64,000 nucleotides of DNA, taken from NCBI GenBank assembly GCA_023053575.1, contig JAKZAP010000004.1, forward strand, positions 19,897,675 through 19,961,674. The letters are read 5' to 3'. How positions within the stretch are numbered: position 1 is the stretch's first letter; the number at the start of each line of letters is the position of its first letter. Positions 58,605 through 64,000 of the stretch are shown here, one piece after another. The translations under genes were made by a program, and so were the position numbers. Below the pieces are notes generated by a model. That model did not search any database and was not told where the DNA came from. It saw only the letters and a list, made by a program, of their open reading frames with translations. This DNA is from Branchinecta lynchi. Its lineage: Eukaryota; Arthropoda; Branchiopoda; Anostraca; Branchinectidae.

Positions 58605-59462
58605 TAGGGGAGGGGGAGGGGTTACAAATTAAGGGGCGAAACAAATATTTTTTAAGAGCTAATGAGAAAGATGATTAATGGGTAAGATGACATGTTGAAC
58701 ACGAATATGAAAACCATTTTCTCGTCGGACAAGTACTTCACCGGAATCCGACTAAAACCGGAAAGTTTTTGAACAGTAAAAGTTATATCTGAAGTTTATT
58801 AGTTATCTGATTTAGGGGTAAGGAGACATGCTGAATCAGAATATGAAAATTATTTTCTGGTCGGATAAGTAGATCGGCCGGAATACGGTGGAAACCGGAA
58901 AGTTTGTCGAAAATAAAAGATTGATCTGAAGTTGATTAGAGGTTGACTTAGGGATAGTGAAACATGCTGACTCCGAATATGAAAATTATTTTGTCGCCGG
59001 ACAAGCAGATTGCCCGGAATCCGGCCATAACCGGAAAATCTGTTAAAAGTGAAAGTTTTGTTATGAATTTTGTTAGATGTTCGATTTACGGGTAAGAATG
59101 CCTGCTGAATTCAGGTATGACAATCATTTTATACCTGGACACATTTCACCACGAATCCTGCTGAAATCGGAAAATTTGTTAAAAGTTGAAGTTGTACGTG
59201 AAGTTGATTATGGAGATATGGATGGTATGGAGATACGCTGAATCTGTTTTTGAACAAGTAGTTCAGGCTGAAACCGGAAATTTGGCAGAAGTAATGCAGG
59301 AACTTGTCAAAGTAGACATGACACAGGCTGTAGGGGTAAACTCACATGCGGAATCCATATTTGAACTTCGTCTTCTGCGATGATTACCACTGGACCGCTA
59401 CAAGACCCGATTGTCTGTAAATATTAAATTTTTGGGATCCCATCGAAACCTTTGGTCTTGTT

Positions 59463-59984
59463 TTTTAAGCCATTGAAATGGTCCTTTTAATGGGTTATGA
59501 GGAATGCTGAACCCATATCCGAAAGCTTTGTTAGCCTAAGTTTCGGAATATAGGTTCTTACCGTGGGCAAAAATTATTTTCTTGTCAGATAATTCTGTCG
59601 AAATTTTCCGCAAGCGGGAAATTCGGCTGATTTCTTGGTTTCAAGTCATTACTGAAGTTATACAGAGCTTTGTGGCGACCTTACGCCACAAAGATTCGTG
59701 GTTTGCTCGTAGGTTTGACTCTTGAGAGTCGACATCTAGGTCTTTCCCCTTCTCGGCTTTTGCTCGGGTTCCCCGTAGATAGAGAAATCTGTAAAAAAGC
59801 AACCGATTCGGACACGACATTTACTATGATAAAATTGACAGAATGCGTGTGAGATCTTTCTGGTGATGTATCCGCCAATATATCTATGTATATATTAGTA
59901 TGTCCAACGACCGCATATCTCCAAGCTAAAGCTTGGAGATCTTAAAGATCACGTCGTTAAGACAAAGGAGGCATAAACTTACCA
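59463..59984. other. No recognised gene
   Basis: Carries the short palindrome CCAAGCTAAAGCTTGG at 59921-59936 and a few bases shared with 56.6 kb. Confidence 0.35.
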
Positions 59985-60475
59985 TGAGATTTGGCACAAA
60001 TACTAGCGTCCGAATTACATCGTGACATTTTGCCTGAGTTCTCCGAGAAAAGAAGTAGCCGAAACACAAGAATGACCGAAAATCTCACAATGAATCAGAA
60101 GAAGCAGCTAATTCCTACTCCAATACAATCATCCGAGCGTTACCTAAAGTCTGTTGTACCATACTTTATTAAACAGTTTAACTGTTCCTAGCTGTGGTAT
60201 GCAATTTTGACTTGTTTTTGTTTATTGATGCAGTTTATTTACGAACTTGATTGTTTTATTTAGAAATTTTTAAGAGATACGGTATGTAATTTTGACTTGA
60301 CTTTTGTTTATTAATGTAGTTTATTTTTGAAATTTTAATGTTATCAGATAATTAATATTGACCTGTCGAGTTGATTGATAGTGCTTGAAGTGTCTTTATT
60401 TGTATTGACATATCCAAAGCTATTTTTATGTATTTAAAGATATTGCGGATTAAACCATCATTTCATTTCATTCCG
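59985..60475 (+). mobile_element. LINE 3' end with ATTTC-repeat tail
   Basis: The open frame to 60191 ends RYLKSVVPYFIKQFNCS and a stop. This resembles the C terminus of many LINE ORF2 proteins ('RY..SF.P..I..WN'). It is followed by about 270 nt of AT-rich 3' UTR and a tail of ATTTC units near 60450-60470. No catalytic domain is included. The upstream limit is uncertain. Confidence 0.45.
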
Positions 60476-60907
60476 CATCAACATAGGTTATAAATCTGTA
60501 TCAGAAAAAAGAAATAGAAACCGTGATTTCGGGGGGGGGGGGGTCCTTGATCAGCTATTTGTCCCTCTAAGCTGATGTGCGAGGGATAAATATGCATTCG
60601 GATATTTCGGTTGCACTTCCGGCAAACCGTCCTCAGCGAAAAAAAAACCAACTAAATCATAAGATCCGCTCTGTGAAAGTATTTGTATAGTTATGGGAAA
60701 TAAGGATTATATAATAGCTGGGTGAAAACTTCTGCGCTCTCCCAGGGAATGATTGTAAAATTAGTTGGTAAATTGTAAATAGACACAGAACTCACAATTG
60801 TAAAATAATCACAGGTTTGTACATATACACTTTTAACACGCACATTTTAATATTCGTTATTTATTTGAATTTGTCTGTCGTTCAATCCGCATCGGTCTTC
60901 TGGTTTT
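60476..60907. other. No recognised feature
   Basis: AT-rich spacer with a run of 12 G near 60531. Confidence 0.4.
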
Positions 60908-63315
60908 TATGGCACTTGAGCTTACTCAAGTGCCATATAGCGATTGTTATTTCTGTCCGTCAGTCGGTCTGTCGGTCCCGGTTTTGCTAGTTCGGGCACT
61001 TCCAGATAAGCTAGGACGATGAAACTTGGCAAGCATATCAGGAACTGGACCAGATTAAATTAGAAATTGTCGCTTCCTCGATCCGACCATCTGGAGGGGA
61101 GTGGAGGGAGGGAGAATCCGGAAAAAATAGGAAAAATGAGATATTTTTAGCTTACGAACGGGTGATCGGATCTTAATGAAACTTAATACATGGAAGGACT
61201 TCGTGTCTCAGACCCTCCATTTTAAATCCAGACCGGATCCGGTGACACTGGGGGGAGTTAGAGGGGGAAACCGGAAACCTTGGAAAACACTTAGAGTGGA
61301 GGGATCCGAATGAAACTTGGTGGAAAGTACAAGCAAAAGTCCTAGATACGTGACTGATATAACCGGAACGGATCCGCTCACTTTGGGGGAGTTGGGGGGG
61401 GGGGGGGAGAAGTCCGAATTTGTAGTGATCCCGCGAGTTCCGTGCTTCCTGATGTGCTGGGACGATGGAAATTGACAGGCATGTCTGGGAGACCGACCAG
61501 CTTAAATAGGAAGTCGTCAATTCCCCGATTCGACCATCTGGGGGGGGGAGTGGAGGGAGGGTGAAGCCAAAATTTGAGGTATTTTTAGCTTGCGAACGGG
61601 TGATCGGATCTTGATGAAAATTGATATTTAGGATGACCTTGTGTCTCAGACACCTCACTTTAAATCCGGGCCGGATCCGATGACACTGGGGGGAGTTGGA
61701 GGAGGGAACCGGAAATTTTGAGAAACGCTTAAAGTGGAGGGATCGGGATGAAACTTGGTGGGAAAAACAAGCACAGGTCCTAGACACGTCATTGACATAA
61801 TCGGACCAGATCCGATGACACTGGGAGGAGTTGGAGGAGGGAACCGGAAATTTTGAGAAACTCTTAAAGTGGAGGGATCGGGATGAAACTTGGTGGGAAA
61901 AACAAGCACAGGTCCTCGACACGTCATTGACATAACCGGACCGGATCAGGGCACTGAGGGGGAGTTGGGGTGGGGGTCCGGATTTCTAGCGATCCCGCGA
62001 GTTCGGCATACTTCCTGATGTCCTAGGGCGATGAAACTTGGCAGGTATGTCAGGGATCCGAACAGATTGACTTGAGAACAGCCGTTTCCCCGACCCGACC
62101 ATCGTGGGGGGAGTGGGTGGATGGGGAGTCCGGAATCTAGTGGCGTGCATAACTTTTGAACGGGTGATCGGATTTGAATGAAACTTGTCTGGTGAGCTAT
62201 CGCCTCGGACGTTCAGTGTCACGTCCGAGTCGGGTCCGATACCTGTGGGGATGGGGGGGGGGTGGAAAACTCAAGAAACTCTAAAAGTAGAGGGATTGGG
62301 ACGAAACTTATTGGATGGAACAAGCATTAGGCCTAGATGAAATTGACGGAGCCAGATGGTTTCGGGGCTCTGTGGGGGGAGTTGGAGGGGGTTTCATGGA
62401 ATTCCGGTAGTCGTGAGTTAGAATAGTTCCAGATGTAAAACGACAACGAAACTTTGCAGGCATATTAGCGACCCGAATTATCTTGACTTAAAAACCTGAC
62501 ACAACGTACCCCCGGAAACTTCCGTTCCTAGATCCGAGCATTTTTGGGGGAGCAAGAGAAGAGAAATATGGACTTCTATAAATTGCGAACGAGTGGTCTG
62601 ATTCGAGTGAAACTTCATGGGTGATACGAATCGATGGCCTCGACATGTAAAACGTGCGTTCGAACCATATGCGACCACGATTAGGGGAATTGGGGGTGGG
62701 GGGACTTTTGACATGCACAAAAACCAAACGGATGGACCGAATGAGATGCAATTCGACAGTGCCGAGTTTATGCGGCCTAGATTTGTTATTTGGCGTCTGG
62801 GCCGGATTCGGCCAAGGTAGGGGGGGGGGGGGTACTGGAAACTTGCAGATAGGCTATGCTCCAATTTCAGTCAGACTTGATGAGGGAATTAAGAGATTGG
62901 GCCCGAACCGGCTCCGACAACGTTGGTGGGAAGGGGGGGGGGGTACCGGAACTTTCCAAAAATGCTCAGATTCGAGTGAAACTTGGTAGATGGTATAAAC
63001 GAAGATGCTTTAGGTGGTCGATTTTTTTTTATTCCGAACCAGATTCGGCCACGGTAGGTGGAAATAGAGTGAGTACCGGAAATCGTGTAGCACGTCTAGG
63101 GATCAAACAAATGGATTTATTGGGATGAAAGTTTGAACAGTCATGTGCATTTGCAATCGAGACGATGCCGGAACTGCTCAGAAATGAGTGAAACTAAATA
63201 TCCTATTTCTATTTCCGAACCGCCTTTTTGGATGGCGGGTGTATTTTGTGACGTTTTCATCTACTTTCTTGTACAGCCTACTCGTACAAGTGCCATATGA
63301 GCTCGTAGCTCTTGT
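60908..63315 (+). mobile_element. Family E copy 9, full length, longest
   Basis: The 5' hairpin TATGGCACTTGAG-CTTA-CTCAAGTGCCATA (13-bp stem) starts at 60908. There are about 15 G-rich units, including a recent 135-bp tandem duplication at 61674-61943. It closes with GAGCTCGTAGCTCTTGTT at 63298-63315. Confidence 0.93.
61674..61943. repeat. Recent 135-bp tandem duplication in family E copy 9
   Basis: Two adjacent units starting GATCCGATGACACTGGG at 61674 and 61809 differ at only about five positions by eye. Confidence 0.9.
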
Positions 63316-63395
63316 TGGTTACATGTCATTGTATGTTTTGTTGGTTCTCCGTCATTTTTCTTTTGGTATTGTGTTGGAACTTATGATTTAGTTTT

Positions 63396-64000
63396 TATGG
63401 CACTTGCCCTTCGGCCAAGTGCCATATAGCGATCGGAATTTCTGTCCGTCCGTCGGTCTGTCCAGGTTTTGCTGGTTCGGGCACTTCCACATAAGCTAGG
63501 ACGATAAAACTTGGCTGGCGTATCAGGGACCCCAAATGGTTAAGTTGGAAATAGTCACTTCCCCCATCCGAGCACCGTGGGGGGAGTGGAGGGAGGGGGA
63601 ATCCGGAATCTTGAGGTATTTATAACTTTTTGAACGGGTGATCGGATCTTGATGAAACTTGATATTTGGAAAGACCTCATGCCTCAGACAACCCACTTAA
63701 AATCCGGACCGGATCCAGGGACTTTTGGCGGGGGGGGGGGGGGCTGGAGGGGGCAACCGGAAATCTTGGGAAACGCTATGAGTGGAGGGATCGAGATGAA
63801 ACTTGGTGGGAAGACACCTAGCAAACACTAGATACATCGTTGACATAACCGAGCCGATTCGGGTACTGTGGGGGGTGTGGATGGAGGGGGAATCCGGAAT
63901 CTTGAGGTATTTATAACTTTTGAACGGGTGATCGGATCTCGATGGAACTTGATATTTGGAAAGACCTCATGCCTCAGACGACCCACTTAAAATCCGGACC
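63396..64000 (+). mobile_element. Family E copy 10, runs off the window
   Basis: The 5' hairpin TATGGCACTTG...CAAGTGCCATA has a CCCTTCGGC loop region, followed by the microsatellite GTCCGTCCGTCGGTCTGTCC and units resembling the start of copy 7. It begins only 80 bp after copy 9 ends, in the same orientation. Confidence 0.9.

Larger units (their letters stand above)
56736..59462 (+). mobile_element. Family A copy 20, split by a family E element
   Basis: The 5' part, 56736-56922, ends CTGCATATT. The 3' part, 58605-59462, begins TAGGGGAGGGGG, which is the normal continuation of the 5' module. Family E copy 8 sits between them. The 3' end CCTTTGGTCTTGTT is intact. Confidence 0.9.

Noticed and set aside
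61173..61922. 249-codon minus-strand frame with repeated VSRTCACFSHQVS
   Set aside because: Produced by tandem family E units lacking stops in one frame; the repeats match the DNA unit length, and no start, promoter or domain is seen.

Overview
This is a repeat-dominated stretch of a eukaryotic, almost certainly metazoan, nuclear genome. GC is moderate, genes are sparse and interrupted by GT-AG introns, and the DNA between exons consists of dispersed, nested and tandem repeats. There are no operons, ribosome binding sites or bacterial genes. Elements with a GTCY microsatellite and an internal tandem core resemble the Helentron-derived DINE-1/HINE group, and the bivalve 'pearl' elements look similar. 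A marine invertebrate, perhaps a mollusc or related lophotrochozoan, is therefore plausible, but the species cannot be named from the sequence.

The only host gene recognised with fair confidence is a + strand gene for the late secretory pathway protein AVL9 (AVL9/DENN-related family). Two internal exons are visible, at 16831-17113 and 45801-45935. Both are flanked by consensus splice sites, they join in phase 0, and together they read through a contiguous conserved stretch of the family. The intron between them is 28.7 kb and filled with transposons. Neither the first nor the last exon is seen, so most of the window is probably intronic DNA of this one gene.

Two repeat families cover more than 40% of the window. 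Family A (20 copies, about 0.9-1.3 kb when full length) opens with the palindrome TTTTGGGATCCCAAAA and a GTCC/GTCT microsatellite. A core of roughly 137-bp tandem units follows, and it closes with a second GGGATCCC and a terminal stem ending in CTTGTT. Family E (10 copies, about 1.6-2.4 kb) has the same plan: a hairpin built on TATGGCACTTG, a GTCY microsatellite, tandem G-rich units, a second CAAGTGCCATAT and a terminal stem ending in CTTGTT. A copy of A inserted in A (31501-32430) and a copy of E inserted in A (56923-58604) fix the ends of both families and show insertion in T-rich sites without a long target duplication.

Minor components are four different palindromic or MITE-like DNA elements, three of them with readable target-site duplications (8 bp, TAA, TA); three LINE remnants, one with a 354-codon open frame; an inverted pair of 16-bp-unit minisatellites (729-1303 and 8505-9110); further minisatellites at 37.9, 39.9 and 40.6 kb; several small dispersed families; and tRNA-like sequences. 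The stretch 12.5-15.7 kb is the poorest in recognised repeats. Most short open frames are translations of repeats. A few that might be genuine, including a cysteine-rich secreted-peptide candidate at 9811-10128, are listed with low confidence.
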